From Kutzneria viridogrisea (GTDB taxonomy: Bacteria > Actinomycetota > Actinomycetes > Mycobacteriales > Pseudonocardiaceae): 64,000 nucleotides of DNA. The stretch covers positions 510,001-574,000 of the forward strand of contig JACJID010000002.1 in NCBI GenBank assembly GCA_014138725.1. The letters are read 5' to 3'. The notes beneath the pieces are model-generated. The model did no database searches. It was not told the DNA's origin and saw only the letters and a list, made by a program, of their open reading frames with translations. Positions within the stretch are counted from its first letter, which is position 1; every line of letters starts with the position of its first letter. Both the position numbers and the translations under genes were made by a program. Below are positions 26,674-35,577 of this stretch, piece by piece.

Positions 26674-27627
26674 GTGCCACCACTCGTGCCCAGGCTGACC
26701 GCGGTCCTCGCACTGCTCGTGCTGCTCGCGGCCTGCCAGCCCGACCTGGCCGGGCAGCAGTTGCGCATCGCCACCGGCAACAGCTCCGGGGTGTACTTCC
26801 AGCTGGGCAGCAAGCTCGCCGACACCTGGCACAGCGCGCTGGGGATCAACGCCAGCACCAGCAGCACCCAGGGCTCGGTGGACAACCTCAACCAGTTGCA
26901 CGAGGGCAAGGCCGACGTGGCGCTGGTGGCCGCCGACGCGGCGTCCAAGGACGAGGCCAAGCAGCTGCCCGGCACGCCGCTGCGCGCGCTGGGCCGCATC
27001 TACGACGACTACATCCAGGTGGTCGCCCGCGCGGACTCGGGCATCGAGCGCATGTCCGACCTGCGCGGCAAGCGGGTCTCGGTGGGCGGCACGGACTCCG
27101 GGGTGACCGTGGTGGCCAGGAACCTGCTGGAACTGGCCGGGCTGACCCCCGCCACCGGCACCACCCAGGTGCAGCTGGCCCTGCAACCCTCACTGGACGC
27201 GCTGGCGGCCAACCAGGTGGACGCCTTCTTCTGGTCCGGCGGCCTGCCCACCCCGGCGATAACCAACGCACTGGCCAAGGGCGAGCGGCTGCGGCTGGTG
27301 AACCTGGAGGAACTGGTCAAGCAGGTCCGCAACAAGTACTCGTACTACGACGCGGCGACCGTGCCCAAGACCGCCTACGCGAACATGGCCGACTCGGTGA
27401 CCACGCTGGTGGTGCACAACCTGCTGATGGTGCGCCAGGACATGCCCGCCGACGAGGCGCGGGCGCTGGTGCGGGCGCTGTTCGATGCGCAGCCCACGCT
27501 CGCCGAGGACGGCAACCAGGTGGTGAAGCTGGCGGCGCAACTGCTGGACGTGCGCGCGGCCATCGAGACCTCACCGATCACGCTGCACGACGGGGCGCTG
27601 GAGTACTATCGCTCAGTCAAGCAGTAG
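26674..27627 (+). CDS. TAXI-family (TRAP-type) substrate-binding lipoprotein
   Basis: A 317-residue lipoprotein. The signal sequence ends at a lipobox (LLAAC, C21) and the binding domain starts [20 protein letters not shown], typical of TAXI proteins that bind small organic acids or glutamate. No TRAP membrane subunit lies in the window. The gene is convergent with a histidine kinase and overlaps its end by 15 bp, so it may serve as a ligand-sensing partner. GTG start with an AGTATT box only 6-7 bases upstream, which suggests a leaderless mRNA. Confidence 0.85.
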   Translation: MPPLVPRLTAVLALLVLLAACQPDLAGQQLRIATGNSSGVYFQLGSKLADTWHSALGINASTSSTQGSVDNLNQLHEGKADVALVAADAASKDEAKQLPGTPLRALGRIYDDYIQVVARADSGIERMSDLRGKRVSVGGTDSGVTVVARNLLELAGLTPATGTTQVQLALQPSLDALAANQVDAFFWSGGLPTPAITNALAKGERLRLVNLEELVKQVRNKYSYYDAATVPKTAYANMADSVTTLVVHNLLMVRQDMPADEARALVRALFDAQPTLAEDGNQVVKLAAQLLDVRAAIETSPITLHDGALEYYRSVKQ

Positions 27628-29022
27628 CGGCAGGTCGAAGCGCACCCGCAGGCCGCCACCCTCGGGCAGGTCCAGCACCACGGTGCCCTCGACCCGCTCC
27701 ACCAGCAGCCGCACGATGGCCAGCCCCAGCCCGGAGCCGCGCATGTTCTGGTGCGCCTGGCTGCGCCAGAACCGGTCGGTGGCCCGCTCCAGCTCCTCCG
27801 GTTGCAGGCCCGGCCCGTGGTCGCGGACCGAGAACCGCGCCCGCTTCCCGTCGGCGCGCACGTCCACGCGCACCATCGAGCCCTCCTCGGTGAACTTCAA
27901 GGCGTTGTCCAGCAAGGCGTCCAGCGTGGTCTCCAGGGCGCGGGGCGGCGCGAGCGCGGTGCCAACCGGCTCGCCGTCGAGCACCAGGGCCACGTCCCGG
28001 GCCGTGGCCACCGCCTGCCAGGCCCGCAGCCGGGCGCTGACCACCTCGTCCACCCGCACCGGCACCGGGTCCACCGAGCTGGACTCGGCGCGGGCCATGG
28101 CCAGCAGCTCGTCCAGGATCCGGTTCAGCCGGTCGGCCTCCTCCAGGGCGGCGACCTGGTGGGTCTCCGCCTCCGGCAGCACCTGACCCTCCAGGTTGGA
28201 CAGTCGCAGGCGCAGCGCGGTCAGCGGGTTGCGCAGCTGGTGCGAGGCGTCGGCCACGAACGCCCGCTGCGCGGCCAGCACGTCGCTGACGTTGGCGGCC
28301 ATCTGGTCGAAGGAGTTGGTGAGCCTGCGCAGCTCCGGGGGGCCGCTGTCGGCGCCGACCGGGTCCACCCTGCGGCCGTTGACCACGGCGGGCAGCAGCG
28401 CGGCGGTCGCGCCGTCCAGCTTGTGGATGGGCCGCAGCATCCAGCGCACCAGCGGCAGCGAGGCCAGCACCGCGACCCCCACCGCGAGCAGGCCGCCCAC
28501 GATGATCGCCACCCACCACAGCGCGATCCCGGTGCGGGTGGGCCCGGTGGGCGAGCTGGTCACCACCACCCCGCGCACCTCGCCGTTGACCAGCACCGGC
28601 TCGGCCAGCACCATCGGGCCGGTGTCCCAGGGCAGCAGCAGCGGGCCCTCGTCGGGGCGCTTGCCCGAGCGGGCGTCCACCAGCCCCTCGTGCACCACCG
28701 GGTCGGCGACGCTGATGGTGGAGCCGTCCGAGGCGGTGAGTTCGGTGAACTCCGAGTTGGGGTTGCGGTCGCCCCGGTCGAACACCGCCACCGAGATGCC
28801 GTACACCGACTGGTAGCTGTCCAACTGGGACTTCAGGCCGCCGACCTGGCCGTCCTGCTCGATGCGCTGGGCCAGCGAGGCGTACCGGCTGGTGTCGGCC
28901 AGCCGGTCGGAGAACAGGGCGCTGCGCTCGGTGCCCGCCACGGTCAGCGCGAGCGGGATGCCCAGCGCCAGCACCAGGATCGCCACCACCGTGACGAAGG
29001 TGCCCAGCAGGCGCGTGCGCAC
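27613..29022 (-). CDS. Sensor histidine kinase
   Basis: A 469-residue membrane kinase. Helix 1 spans about 8-30, an extracytoplasmic sensor domain covers 31-165, and helix 2 spans 168-190. A HAMP-like linker follows, then the H-box with H261 (DASHQLRNPLTAL). The ATP-binding domain has N, G1 (DHGPGL) and G2 (GSGLGLAIV) boxes at about 372-440. GTG start immediately after the response-regulator stop, so the two are one operon. The convergent TAXI lipoprotein gene is a plausible signal partner, as TAXI/Tct-type proteins often work with such kinases. Confidence 0.93.
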   Translation of the reverse strand: MRTRLLGTFVTVVAILVLALGIPLALTVAGTERSALFSDRLADTSRYASLAQRIEQDGQVGGLKSQLDSYQSVYGISVAVFDRGDRNPNSEFTELTASDGSTISVADPVVHEGLVDARSGKRPDEGPLLLPWDTGPMVLAEPVLVNGEVRGVVVTSSPTGPTRTGIALWWVAIIVGGLLAVGVAVLASLPLVRWMLRPIHKLDGATAALLPAVVNGRRVDPVGADSGPPELRRLTNSFDQMAANVSDVLAAQRAFVADASHQLRNPLTALRLRLSNLEGQVLPEAETHQVAALEEADRLNRILDELLAMARAESSSVDPVPVRVDEVVSARLRAWQAVATARDVALVLDGEPVGTALAPPRALETTLDALLDNALKFTEEGSMVRVDVRADGKRARFSVRDHGPGLQPEELERATDRFWRSQAHQNMRGSGLGLAIVRLLVERVEGTVVLDLPEGGGLRVRFDLPLLLD

Positions 29023-29706
29023 TCAGCCCTCCTCGGCGGCGCCGACGTCGGCGGCCAGCCGGTAGCCGACCCCGCGCACCGTCTCCACCAGCGCGGGCCT
29101 GCCCAGCTTGGTGCGCAGGGTGGCCACGTGCACGTCCAGGGTCCGGTTGGCCCCCGCCCAGCTGCGGCCCCACACCTCGGCGATGATCCGCTCCCGGGTG
29201 CACACCGCGCCGCCCGCGCCGACCACCAGCGCCAGCACCTGGAACTCCTTGCGGGACAGGGCGATCGACTCGCCCGCCACGGTCACCTGGTGGCGCACCA
29301 GGTCGATGTCCACGTCGCCAACGTGCACCGAGCCCGGTGAGCTGGCGCCGGTGTCCCCGCGCCGCCTGCGCACCGCGTGCACCCTGGCCACCAGCTCGCC
29401 CACGTCGTAGGGCTTGACCAGGTAGTCGTCCGCCCCGGCGTGCAGCCCGAGGATCCGGTCGTCCACCTCGCCGCGCGCGGACACCACGATGATCGCCACG
29501 TCACTGGCCGCGCGGATCGCCCGGCACAGGGTGACCCCGTCGATGTCGGGCAGCCCCAGGTCGAGCAGCACCACGTCGATCCCGTGCAGGCGGTCCAGCA
29601 CGCCACGCCCGGTGGCCAGCCGGTCCACCGTCAGCCCGCGCCTGGCCAGCGCGGGCAGCAGTGCGTCGGCCACCCGGTCGTCGTCCTCGACCAGCAACAC
29701 CCGCAC
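29023..29706 (-). CDS. OmpR-family response regulator
   Basis: A 227-residue regulator. The receiver domain has the acidic pocket E7-D8-D9, phosphoacceptor D49 (LLDLGLPD) and K98 (LVKPY). A winged-helix DNA-binding domain at about 130-220 ends in the ETVRGVGYRL motif. GTG start with GAGGAGG eight bases upstream. It is the first gene of the two-component operon; targets are unknown, the adjacent TAXI gene being a candidate. Confidence 0.94.
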   Translation of the reverse strand: MRVLLVEDDDRVADALLPALARRGLTVDRLATGRGVLDRLHGIDVVLLDLGLPDIDGVTLCRAIRAASDVAIIVVSARGEVDDRILGLHAGADDYLVKPYDVGELVARVHAVRRRRGDTGASSPGSVHVGDVDIDLVRHQVTVAGESIALSRKEFQVLALVVGAGGAVCTRERIIAEVWGRSWAGANRTLDVHVATLRTKLGRPALVETVRGVGYRLAADVGAAEEG

Positions 29707-29805
29707 GGTGGCCCTCCTCACGTCCGAAGCGCTGAATCTACCGGGAGCGCCTTTCGGCCGTGACCGGGTTGCCCCGCGTTCACCTCGCGCTGGCACAGTC
29801 CGCCC

Positions 29806-30231
29806 GTGAGCACACAGCTGTCCGGAGAGGAACTGGCCGCGCGCGCCGAGACCGCGCTGGCCGTACCGCTGCAGCACGCGCTGGGCGCGCGGCTGCTCGA
29901 CCCCGCCGACCCTCCCGCCGGGGTCTGCTTCACCGTCGGCGAGCTCGCGGCCAACGGGGTCGGTGGCCTGCACGCCGCCGCCCTCCAGGCCGTGCTGGAG
30001 CTGGCCGGCTACCTGGCCGTGCTGCCGCACCTGACCGTGGCGGAGCACGCCGTGACGCACGCGGTGTCGGCGCAGTTCGTGTCGGCCGCCGCCGAGGGCG
30101 AGCTGGTGCGGGCGGTGGGCACGGTGGACCGCCGCACGCGCCGCGTGGCGTTCCTGTCCGTGCTGGCCACCGTTGGCGACCAGGTCATCGCCCGCGCGCA
30201 GCTGACCAAGTCGGTGGTGGCGATGCGGTAA
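29806..30231 (+). CDS. PaaI-like hotdog-fold thioesterase
   Basis: A 141-residue protein with a hotdog-like pattern: [20 protein letters not shown] holds a central helix, followed by [36 protein letters not shown] strands. The usual catalytic HxGG...D pattern is only partly kept (GVGGLH), so the activity may differ from acyl-CoA hydrolysis. GTG start, divergent from the response regulator. Moderate certainty of the fold, low certainty of the substrate. Confidence 0.65.
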   Translation: MSTQLSGEELAARAETALAVPLQHALGARLLDPADPPAGVCFTVGELAANGVGGLHAAALQAVLELAGYLAVLPHLTVAEHAVTHAVSAQFVSAAAEGELVRAVGTVDRRTRRVAFLSVLATVGDQVIARAQLTKSVVAMR

Positions 30232-30386
30232 CGCACCCGACCGATTCGGGCGGTGTGGGCGTGTCTACTCTGCGTGGACGATGCAGACTTGGGACCCTAA
30301 GTCTTGCTCAAGCCGCCTGGACTGGTGTGGTGGGCGACACCTACGTTTCCCGCCAACACCCCGCACCCCCTGTAGCTGGAGGATCG
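30232..30386 (+). promoter_or_regulatory. Upstream region of the gluABCD operon with a near-palindrome
   Basis: AGACTT and AAGTCT arms (30285-30290 and 30299-30304) enclose GGGACCCT in a 20-base near-palindrome 80 bp before the first gene. It could be an operator or a leader hairpin. TACTCT at 30266 is a possible -10 box. No known riboswitch is recognised. Confidence 0.4.
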
Positions 30387-31139
30387 ATGTCTGCTCCCGG
30401 CACCGTGCCCATGATCCGGATGGCCGGTGTGGACAAGTTCTTCGGACCGCTGCACGTGCTGCGGTCCATCGACCTGGAGGTGCCCCAGGGCCAGGTGGTG
30501 GTCGTGCTGGGCCCCTCCGGTTCGGGCAAGTCCACGCTGTGCCGCACGATCAACCGGCTGGAGCCGATCGACTCCGGCACCATCGAGGTGGACGGCCAGC
30601 CGCTGCCCGCCGAGGGCAAGGCGCTGGCCCGCCTGCGCGCCGACGTGGGCATGGTGTTCCAGTCGTTCAACCTGTTCGCGCACAAGACGATCCTCGAGAA
30701 CGTCATGCTGGCCCCGGTGAAGGTGCGCGGCACCGCCTCGGCGAAGGCCCGCGAGGAGGGCATGGCCCTGCTGGAGCGGGTGGGCATCGCCAACCAGGCC
30801 GACAAGCTGCCCGCCCAGCTGTCCGGCGGCCAGCAGCAGCGCGCGGCCATCGCCAGGGCGCTGGCGATGAAGCCGAAGGTGATGCTGTTCGACGAGCCCA
30901 CCTCGGCCCTGGACCCGGAGATGGTCAACGAGGTGCTGGACGTGATGACCTCGCTGGCCAGGGAGGGCATGACGATGCTGGTGGTGACCCACGAGATGGG
31001 CTTCGCCAGGCGCGCCGCGGACCGGGTGGTGTTCATGGCCGACGGGGAGATCGTCGAGGACACCACGCCCGAGGAGTTCTTCACCTCGGCGAAGTCCGAG
31101 CGGGCCAGGGATTTCCTTGGCAAGATCCTGAGCCACTGA
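30387..31139 (+). CDS. gluA: Glutamate/polar amino acid ABC transporter ATP-binding protein
   Basis: A 250-residue ABC ATPase powering amino acid uptake. Walker [10 protein letters not shown] is at 42-50, the Q-loop is in MVFQSFNLF, the signature is LSGGQQQR, and Walker B is [14 protein letters not shown] with the H-loop in THEMGF. GGAGGA precedes the ATG by four bases. It is the first gene of a four-gene operon with a binding protein and two permeases. The QQQR and PTSALDPE sequences are those of the polar/glutamate group, and the order A-B-C-D equals the Corynebacterium gluABCD cluster. Confidence 0.93.
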   Translation: MSAPGTVPMIRMAGVDKFFGPLHVLRSIDLEVPQGQVVVVLGPSGSGKSTLCRTINRLEPIDSGTIEVDGQPLPAEGKALARLRADVGMVFQSFNLFAHKTILENVMLAPVKVRGTASAKAREEGMALLERVGIANQADKLPAQLSGGQQQRAAIARALAMKPKVMLFDEPTSALDPEMVNEVLDVMTSLAREGMTMLVVTHEMGFARRAADRVVFMADGEIVEDTTPEEFFTSAKSERARDFLGKILSH

Positions 31140-31171
31140 GTTCAGTGCAGACAGCAGTCGGAGGGAAAACA

Positions 31172-32017
31172 ATGCGGTTGAGCCGGGTTCTTCGTGCCGG
31201 TGCGGTGGTGACGGCGCTGGCGCTGTCGGTGGCCGCGTGCGGCGGCGGCAAGAAGGCCGACGCCAGTGACAGCCTGGTCGACAAGGCCAGCAGCGCCAAG
31301 AAGCTGACCGTGGGCATCAAGTTCGACCAGCCCGGCCTGGGCCTGAAGAAGCCGGACGGCAGCTTCGAGGGCTTCGACGTGGACGTGGCGCGCTACATCG
31401 CCAAGGAGTTGGGCGTGGACGCCGCCAACGTCACCTTCAAGGAGGCGCAGTCCAAGGAGCGGGAGAACCTGATCAAGAACGGTGACGTGGACTTCATCGT
31501 CGCCACCTACTCGATCAACGACGACCGCAAGAAGTCGGTGGACTTCGCCGGGCCGTACTTCATCGCCGGTCAGGACCTGCTGGTCAAGAAGGGCAACACC
31601 AGCATCACCGGCAAGGAGAGCCTCAACGGCAAGAACCTCTGCTCGGTGACCGGCTCCACCCCGGCGCAGAACATCAAGGACAAGTTCTCCAAGGAGGCCA
31701 ACCTCCAGCAGTACGGCAAGTACACCGACTGCATCTCGGCCCTGCTCAACGGCACCGTGGACGCGGTCAGCACCGACGACGTGATCCTCGCCGGTTACGC
31801 CGCCCAGTACCCGGGCAAGCTGGACCTGGTGGGCCAGCCGTTCACCACCGAGAAGTACGGGGTCGGCCTGAAGAAGGGCGACACCAAGGCCCAGAAGGCC
31901 GTCAACGACGCCATCCTCAAGATGGAGAACTCCGGCGACTGGAAGAAGTCCCTGGAGACCAACGTCGGCCCGTCGGGCTACAAGATCCCGGACGCCCCCG
32001 CGATCACCGAGAAGTGA
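31172..32017 (+). CDS. gluB: Glutamate-binding lipoprotein
   Basis: A 281-residue extracytoplasmic binding protein. The lipobox is SVAAC with C23, then the SBP-3 domain begins LTVGIKFDQPGLGLKKPDGS and contains FEGFDVDVARYIAKELG and the ligand-contacting YSINDDRKKSVDFAGPYF. The ATG has a GGAGGG site. A stable hairpin follows the gene, which usually makes the binding-protein mRNA more abundant than that of the permeases. Ligand glutamate is inferred from similarity of order and motifs. Confidence 0.92.
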   Translation: MRLSRVLRAGAVVTALALSVAACGGGKKADASDSLVDKASSAKKLTVGIKFDQPGLGLKKPDGSFEGFDVDVARYIAKELGVDAANVTFKEAQSKERENLIKNGDVDFIVATYSINDDRKKSVDFAGPYFIAGQDLLVKKGNTSITGKESLNGKNLCSVTGSTPAQNIKDKFSKEANLQQYGKYTDCISALLNGTVDAVSTDDVILAGYAAQYPGKLDLVGQPFTTEKYGVGLKKGDTKAQKAVNDAILKMENSGDWKKSLETNVGPSGYKIPDAPAITEK

Positions 32018-32038
32018 TTCGAACCCGCTGAACCAGAC

Positions 32039-32067
32039 GGGGTGCCGGGGCGTTGCCCCGGCACCCC
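32039..32067 (+). terminator. Intercistronic hairpin between gluB and gluC
   Basis: Perfect 13-bp stem GGGGTGCCGGGGC with a three-base loop between the binding-protein and permease genes. It probably causes partial termination or protects the upstream mRNA, giving excess binding protein. Confidence 0.75.
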
Positions 32068-32088
32068 GGTCCGCAAGAGGAGTCTTCG

Positions 32089-32763
32089 GTGGACTACCTG
32101 AGCAAGTACGACCTGCTCGGCGCGTTCTGGGTGACCGTCCAGCTCACCGTGTTGTCGGCGGTGGGATCGCTGGTCTGGGGCACCCTGCTGGCCGCGATGC
32201 GGGTCAGTCCCGTGCCGCTGATGCGCGGGTTCGGCACCGCGTACGTGAACCTGGTGCGCAACATCCCGCTGACGGTGATCATCACCTTCAGCGCTGTCGG
32301 CCTGAGCAGCACGCTGGGTGTGGTGCTGGCGGACAAGAACGAGCACGGGTTCTTCGAGGTCAACAACTTCCGGCTGGCCGTGCTCGGGTTCACCCTCTAC
32401 ACCGCCACGTTCGTGTGCGAGGCGATCCGCTCGGGCATCAACACCGTTCCGGTCGGGCAGGCCGAGGCGGCCCGCGCGCTGGGGCTGGGCTTCGGCCAGA
32501 CGCTGCGCATCGTGGTGCTGCCGCAGGCGCTGCGCTCGGTGGTCGCCCCGCTGGCCAACGTGCTGATCGCGCTGACCAAGAACACCACGGTGGCCAGCGT
32601 CATCGGGGTGGCCGAGGCCTCGCTGCTGATGGCGGAGATGGTGGAGAAGCAGGCGGACCTGCTGCCCATCTCGGCCCTGTTCGCCCTCGGGTTCGTCGTG
32701 CTCACCCTGCCGACCGGGTTGGTGCTGGGCTGGATCGGCAGGAAGGTCGCGGTGAAGCGATGA
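32089..32763 (+). CDS. gluC: Glutamate ABC transporter permease
   Basis: A 224-residue inner-membrane permease of the HisM/GlnP type with five helices. The EAA loop (EAARALGLGFGQTLRIVVLPQAL) that contacts the ATPase is at about 121-145. The GTG is preferred over an upstream ATG because AAGAGGAG stands eight bases before it. The end overlaps gluD by ATGA. Confidence 0.92.
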   Translation: MDYLSKYDLLGAFWVTVQLTVLSAVGSLVWGTLLAAMRVSPVPLMRGFGTAYVNLVRNIPLTVIITFSAVGLSSTLGVVLADKNEHGFFEVNNFRLAVLGFTLYTATFVCEAIRSGINTVPVGQAEAARALGLGFGQTLRIVVLPQALRSVVAPLANVLIALTKNTTVASVIGVAEASLLMAEMVEKQADLLPISALFALGFVVLTLPTGLVLGWIGRKVAVKR

Positions 32764-33632
32764 GTACCCAGTCCGTCCTGTACGACGCGCCCGGTCCCAA
32801 GGCCAAGGCCCGCAACGTCGTCTACACCATCGTGTTCGGCCTCGCGCTGCTCGCGGTCGCATGGTTCGTCTACCGCGGCCTGGACGCCAAGGGCCAGTTC
32901 GCCGCCGCGATGTGGACCCCGTTCCTCGACGCGGACGTGTGGGAGAACTTCATCCTGCCCGGGCTCGAACTGACCCTGCTCGCGGCCGCGCTGTCCATCG
33001 TGATCGCGCTGCCGTTCGGCGCCGTGCTCGGCATCGGCAGGCTGTCGGAGCACCGCTGGGTGCGGGTCCCCGTCGCCGTGGTGGTGGAGTTCTTCCGCGC
33101 CATCCCGGTGTTGATCCTGATGATCTTCGCCAACCAGTACTACGCCGACTACACCGACATCGGCTCGGACAACCGCGGCCTGTACGCCGTGGTCACCGGC
33201 CTGGTGCTGTACAATGCCTCCGTGCTGGCCGAGGTGGTCCGCGCCGGGATCCTGTCGCTGCCCAAGGGCCAGTCCGAGGCCGCCTACGCCCTGGGCCTGC
33301 GCAAGACCCAGATCATGGTGTCGGTGCTGCTGCCGCAGGCGGTGAAGGTCATGCTGCCCGCGATCCTGAGCCAGCTCGTGGTGATCCTCAAGGACACCGC
33401 CCTGGGTGGTGCCGCCGTGGCCGCTGCCGACCTGCTCCGCAGCGGCACCCTGATCTCCGGCAACTACAACAACGCCGTGCCCACCTACATCGTGATCGGC
33501 GCGATCTACGTGGTGATCAACCTGCTGCTGACCTGGGCCGCGTCCCTGTTGCAGAAGCGCTGGTCCCGCGGCTCGCGCTCCACGCCGCAGGTGACCGTCA
33601 CCGCCGCGGTCGGCACGGCCACCGCCGCCTGA
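32760..33632 (+). CDS. gluD: Glutamate ABC transporter permease
   Basis: A 290-residue second permease. The N-terminal 30 residues are cytoplasmic, followed by about six helices and an EAA loop (EAAYALGLRKTQIMVSVLLPQA). It ends in a Thr/Ala-rich tail. Translationally coupled to gluC (ATGA). Three family A palindromes follow directly. Confidence 0.92.
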   Translation: MSTQSVLYDAPGPKAKARNVVYTIVFGLALLAVAWFVYRGLDAKGQFAAAMWTPFLDADVWENFILPGLELTLLAAALSIVIALPFGAVLGIGRLSEHRWVRVPVAVVVEFFRAIPVLILMIFANQYYADYTDIGSDNRGLYAVVTGLVLYNASVLAEVVRAGILSLPKGQSEAAYALGLRKTQIMVSVLLPQAVKVMLPAILSQLVVILKDTALGGAAVAAADLLRSGTLISGNYNNAVPTYIVIGAIYVVINLLLTWAASLLQKRWSRGSRSTPQVTVTAAVGTATAA

Positions 33633-33642
33633 CCTGGCGTGG

Positions 33643-33859
33643 CGTGAAGGTGCCGTTGAGGACGTTCAACGTCCCGAACGGCACCTTCACGGCGTTTGGG
33701 GCGGACGTGGCGCGATGTCATGAAGGTGCCGTTCAGGGCGTTCAACGTCCCAAAGGGCACCTTCACGGCGTTGCCAGCGAGGCCCACGGCGCCCCCTGCC
33801 TCGCCGCGATGTCATGAAGGTGCCGTTCAGGGCGTTCAACGTCCCGAACGGCACCTTCA
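33643..33859. repeat. Three family A palindromes downstream of gluD
   Basis: Units at 33643-33691 (15-bp perfect arms CGTGAAGGTGCCGTT), 33719-33767 (two mismatches) and 33815-33859 (14-bp perfect arms). All three share the loop segment GCGTTCAACGTCCC or a close variant, and successive units begin 75-95 bp apart. They separate the convergent gluD and binding-protein genes. Confidence 0.85.
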
Positions 33860-33883
33860 CGGCGTTTGGGGCGGGCCGGGCCG

Positions 33884-34780
33884 TCACGGGATGGTCGGCG
33901 GGGTGGCCTTGATGCCGGAGCGGGCCAGGGCGGCGTCGTAGAGGCGCTGCCAGGTGCCGTCGGCGATGGCCGCGCGCAGGACCTGGTTGATCCGGTCGCG
34001 CAGCGGCTTGTCGTTGCCGGGCAGCAGGACGACGTAGTCCAGCGGCTGGCCGCCGGGCAGGTCGGCGGCGGCGAGGTTGGTGGGGTCGGACTCGGCGTAA
34101 CCGGCCACGGCGGGCAGGTCCTGCACCACGGCGTCGACGGTGCCGGAGCCGAGCTGGTCCACGCAGTCGGCGAGCGAGTTGCTGCCGAGCAGCTTGTCCG
34201 GGTCGGTGATCTTCAGGGCGCGGGCGGCGGCCTGGGCGGGTGAGTCGGAGACCGAGCAGATCCGGCGGCCAGCGGCGCTGGCGGGATCGGTGACGGCGGG
34301 GCCGGACTGACGGTAGAGCAGGCCCAGGTGGGCGTTGAGGTACGGGCCCGCGGCGAGCAGCTGCGCGGACCTGCCCTGTTCGGCGGTGGCGCCGCCCAGG
34401 TAGAGGTCGGCGTCACCGGAACTGACCGAGCCCAGGCCCGCACCGGGCGGCAGCTGCTTGAACTGGATCTGGTCGGCGGTCAGGCCCAGCTTGGTCGCGA
34501 CCAGCCGGGCCAGGTCCACCTCGAAGCCGGAGTAGTCCCCGGAGGCGGGGTCGCGGTGCGCCAGCCCGGGCTGCTCGGTGCGCAGGGCCACGGTGATCCG
34601 GCCGCGCTGGTGGATCCGGTCGTAGGTGGGTGAGCCGGACACGGCCCCGCTGGGCGCGGCCGTGGTGGTCGTGGCGGTGGCCGGTGGCGGCCCGTGCTGC
34701 GCGTCGCCGCCTGCGCAGCCCGCGAACAGTGCGCAGCCTGCGAGAACGGCGGCGACGCGGGCACCGGTGGTGCGGATCAC
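33884..34780 (-). CDS. Second glutamate-type binding lipoprotein
   Basis: A 298-residue SBP-3 family lipoprotein. The lipobox is LFAGC (C22), then a Thr/Ala/Pro-rich linker to residue 45. The binding domain has ITVALRTEQPGLAHRDPASG and YSGFEVDLARLVATKLG. Start: GTG at 34780; GTG at 34795 or TTG at 34801 are possible. It is convergent with the gluABCD operon and has no permease of its own, so it may feed that transporter or act as a sensor. It is more diverged than gluB. Confidence 0.82.
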   Translation of the reverse strand: MIRTTGARVAAVLAGCALFAGCAGGDAQHGPPPATATTTTAAPSGAVSGSPTYDRIHQRGRITVALRTEQPGLAHRDPASGDYSGFEVDLARLVATKLGLTADQIQFKQLPPGAGLGSVSSGDADLYLGGATAEQGRSAQLLAAGPYLNAHLGLLYRQSGPAVTDPASAAGRRICSVSDSPAQAAARALKITDPDKLLGSNSLADCVDQLGSGTVDAVVQDLPAVAGYAESDPTNLAAADLPGGQPLDYVVLLPGNDKPLRDRINQVLRAAIADGTWQRLYDAALARSGIKATPPTIP

Positions 34781-34829
34781 CCCACCATCGTGCACACGCA
34801 ACCACGACCTGTCGACTTGAAAGTGGCCC

Positions 34830-35576
34830 CTACTTCTTCGGCTTGCGGAACAGCCGCATGAGCGGGTCGTAGCTGCGGTCGGCGACCCGCTCCTTGAGCG
34901 GGATCAGCGCATTGTCAGTGATCTTGATGTGCTCGGGGCACACCTCGGTGCAGCACTTGGTGATGTTGCAGAAGCCCAGGCCGTGGTCCTCCTTGGCCTC
35001 CTGCGCGCGGTTGTCGTGGGTGTCCAGCGGGTGCATGTCCAGTTCGGCGATGCGCATCAGGAAGCGCGGACCGGAGAAGTTGGTCTTGTTGTCCTCGTGG
35101 TCGCGCACCACGTGGCAGGTGTTCTGGCACAGGAAGCACTCGATGCACTTGCGGAACTCCTGCGAGCGCTGCACGTCGATCTGCTGCATCCGGTACTCGC
35201 CGGGCGCGAGGTCCTCGGGCGGGCGGAACGCGGGCACCTCGCGGGCCTTCTGGTAGTTGTAGCTGACGTCGGTGACCAGGTCGCGGATCACCGGGAAGGT
35301 CCGCATCGGGGTGACCGTGACGATCTCGGCCTCGGTGAAGGTGGACATCCGGGTCATGCACAGCAGCCGCGGCCTGCCGTTGATCTCCGCGGAGCAGGAG
35401 CCGCACTTGCCCGCCTTGCAGTTCCAGCGCACTGCCAGGTCCGGGGCCTGGGTGGCCTGCAACCGGTGGATGACGTCGAGCACGACCTCACCCTCGTTGA
35501 CCTCCACGGTGTAGTCGTGCAGGTCCCCGTCCGCATCATCCCCGCGCCACACCCGGAACCGCGCCTTGTAGCCCAT
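34830..35576 (-). CDS. sdhB: Succinate dehydrogenase iron-sulfur subunit
   Basis: A 248-residue peripheral membrane subunit carrying electrons from flavin to quinone. The [2Fe-2S] cysteines are C53, C58, C61 and C73 (WNCKAGKCGSCS, LLCMT). The [4Fe-4S] and [3Fe-4S] sites are in KCIECFLCQNTC and FCNITKCCTEVCPEHI. It matches the mycobacterial Sdh1 (Rv0247c) type and is the last gene of the operon. Confidence 0.94.
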   Translation of the reverse strand: MGYKARFRVWRGDDADGDLHDYTVEVNEGEVVLDVIHRLQATQAPDLAVRWNCKAGKCGSCSAEINGRPRLLCMTRMSTFTEAEIVTVTPMRTFPVIRDLVTDVSYNYQKAREVPAFRPPEDLAPGEYRMQQIDVQRSQEFRKCIECFLCQNTCHVVRDHEDNKTNFSGPRFLMRIAELDMHPLDTHDNRAQEAKEDHGLGFCNITKCCTEVCPEHIKITDNALIPLKERVADRSYDPLMRLFRKPKK

Positions 35577-35577
35577 G

